From contig NZ_NKQJ01000007.1 of assembly GCF_002312815.1 (NCBI RefSeq), forward strand, positions 124,001 through 188,000: 64,000 bases of DNA, given 5' to 3'. The notes under the pieces are model-generated. The model ran no database searches, was not told where the DNA came from, and saw only the letters and a program-made list of their open reading frames with translations. The position numbers and the translations under genes are program-made. The DNA comes from Agaribacterium haliotis (lineage in GTDB: Bacteria; Pseudomonadota; Gammaproteobacteria; Pseudomonadales; Cellvibrionaceae). This document shows, piece by piece, positions 63,086 through 64,000 of the stretch (position 1 is the first letter of the stretch; every line of letters starts with the position of its first letter).

Positions 63086-63103
63086 AGTGTTAACAGGCCC
63101 TAG
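63086..63103. repeat. 18-bp dispersed repeat, copy 2
   Basis: Identical to 36929-36946. Here it lies 40 bases past the stop of the DUF599 gene (minus strand) and runs into a GC-rich CCCGGG-containing stem. Confidence 0.85.
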
Positions 63104-63142
63104 CAAGGCCCGGGTGGGCCCGGGCGCGCTTTTACCGGTGAG

Positions 63143-63970
63143 CTAGGGTTTAGCTTGGTTTTCGTCTGGTTTTGTTGTGTTTGTCTTTGGTGCAGTATCT
63201 TGTTCGGCTTGCGCCGTTCTGCGCCCCAGCTCGTAGCTTGGATCATAGAGATTGGGTGGGTAGTCGTCTCTGAGCAAGCGCACACTTGAGCTATTAAAGT
63301 CTCGATTGTAAAGCACGCGGGTAATCCACAAGGTGGCGGCGAGAAACAACCAGGGGTTTACAAACCAAGCCAGGGCGGCAATGCCGTAATAATAAGCGCG
63401 AATACCGCGGTTAAATTCATTGCCGGCTTGCGCATTAATTCTGGCCATGCGTTTGGCGCTGTTGCGCCAATAGGCTTCACTGGGCATGTATTTTTCACTC
63501 GGTGTGCCGCCTATTAATATGGTTAAGAAGTTAAACTGCCTAAGTGCCCAGGTGAATTTAAAATACGCAACAACAAAAACAACAATCAGCAGCATCAGCT
63601 TGAGCTCAAGCAAGGCGCGTGAACCGGTTGGTGCAAAGGGTAGGTCGGAAGTAAATACTTGCAGCTTGTCGACGGTGCCTATCAGGGCAAACAGGCCGGC
63701 AATAATGTAGATAGTGGTAGAGGCGTAAAACGATACGCTGCTCATCAAATTCGAGGCCAGCGACGCGCAGGCAACCGGTATTTCTCTGGTGGGGGTCAGC
63801 ACTGCCCACTGCAGGCGGTATTCCTGGGTGATGCCGACAAGGCCGCGGCGGCCGCGGCTACCTGTTTCAGCAAAATAATAATATCCGGCCCAGCAGCTGA
63901 TAAACACCAGCAGTGCGACAATATCAATCAGTGTTAGTGAGTTGTAGGCTTGAACTAAGTTTTTATCCAT
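63143..63970 (-). CDS. DUF599 membrane protein
   Basis: The 275-residue protein has about five hydrophobic segments (12-32, 75-98, 118-140, 195-215, 215-235). The DUF599 features include VACASLASNLMSSVSFYASTT and FNRGIRAYYYGIAALAWFVNP. The last 35 residues are polar and rich in K, Q and T. Its function is unknown. The start ATG is 30 bases from the window end, so it is complete. Confidence 0.85.
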   Translation of the reverse strand: MDKNLVQAYNSLTLIDIVALLVFISCWAGYYYFAETGSRGRRGLVGITQEYRLQWAVLTPTREIPVACASLASNLMSSVSFYASTTIYIIAGLFALIGTVDKLQVFTSDLPFAPTGSRALLELKLMLLIVVFVVAYFKFTWALRQFNFLTILIGGTPSEKYMPSEAYWRNSAKRMARINAQAGNEFNRGIRAYYYGIAALAWFVNPWLFLAATLWITRVLYNRDFNSSSVRLLRDDYPPNLYDPSYELGRRTAQAEQDTAPKTNTTKPDENQAKP

Positions 63971-64000
63971 GTGACTTCCATCTTGATTGACTTCAGTCTA

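Noticed and set aside
1-64000. tRNA and rRNA genes
   Set aside because: Intergenic regions were read on both strands and no cloverleaf or rRNA sequence was recognised; a covariance search was not possible.

Overview
The window is a chromosomal stretch of a Gram-negative, respiring gammaproteobacterium. Gene content suggests a marine member of the Cellvibrionales: a MotY-like protein typical of sodium-driven flagella, serine/proline-linker lipoproteins, a DUF5060-type glycosidase-like protein, cbb3 oxidase and assimilatory nitrate uptake. This taxonomic call is an inference from gene content; no rRNA or tRNA gene was seen.

Layout. 0-6.9 kb: 3' half of an RND pump, gcvP, a CvpA-like protein and a NUDIX hydrolase. 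6.9-9.4 kb: small secreted protein, BLUF photosensor and a beta-barrel protein on the minus strand. 9.6-16.2 kb: dbpA, arfB, a cold-shock gene, pfkA, a 2-Cys peroxiredoxin, a PAS-GGDEF protein and rnt. 16.2-23.7 kb: pyrC, motY-like gene, a transglutaminase/TPR-lipoprotein pair and argG. 23.7-32.8 kb: complete cbb3 oxidase cluster ccoNOQP-ccoGHIS, including a 53-residue ccoS, behind a perfect FNR/Anr box, followed by a His-rich TauE/SafE-like protein. 32.8-34.6 kb: gloA, an orphan ParA and hicAB. 34.7-37.3 kb: a sulfide/persulfide operon (ArsR regulator, rhodanese, TauE, ETHE1-like dioxygenase) with a perfect 18-bp palindrome before the regulator. 37.5-42 kb: an OmpA protein plus a 1153-residue lipoprotein.

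42.2-44.2 kb is the accessory part: AT-rich unknown genes bounded by integron attC-like sites, a start-less lipoprotein fragment and a remnant of a REP-associated (Y1) transposase. No integrase is in the window. It is followed by an ECF41 sigma-factor module (AhpD-like partner, sigma factor with fused SnoaL-like domain, separate NTF2-like protein) with an exact TGTCACA-N16-CGTC promoter, then a lipocalin.

47-63 kb: two nitrate uptake systems (NarK-type carrier with a PP2C-kinase; NrtA-NrtB-fused NrtCD-porin ABC system). Each starts with a sigma-54 promoter, and narK has a perfect NtrC-type palindrome at about -128. Between them lie a DUF1461 membrane protein, a sugar-binding-like secreted protein and a glycosidase-like lipoprotein. 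A group I truncated haemoglobin and a DUF599 protein close the window.

All assignments come from reading motifs and translations; no database search was run.
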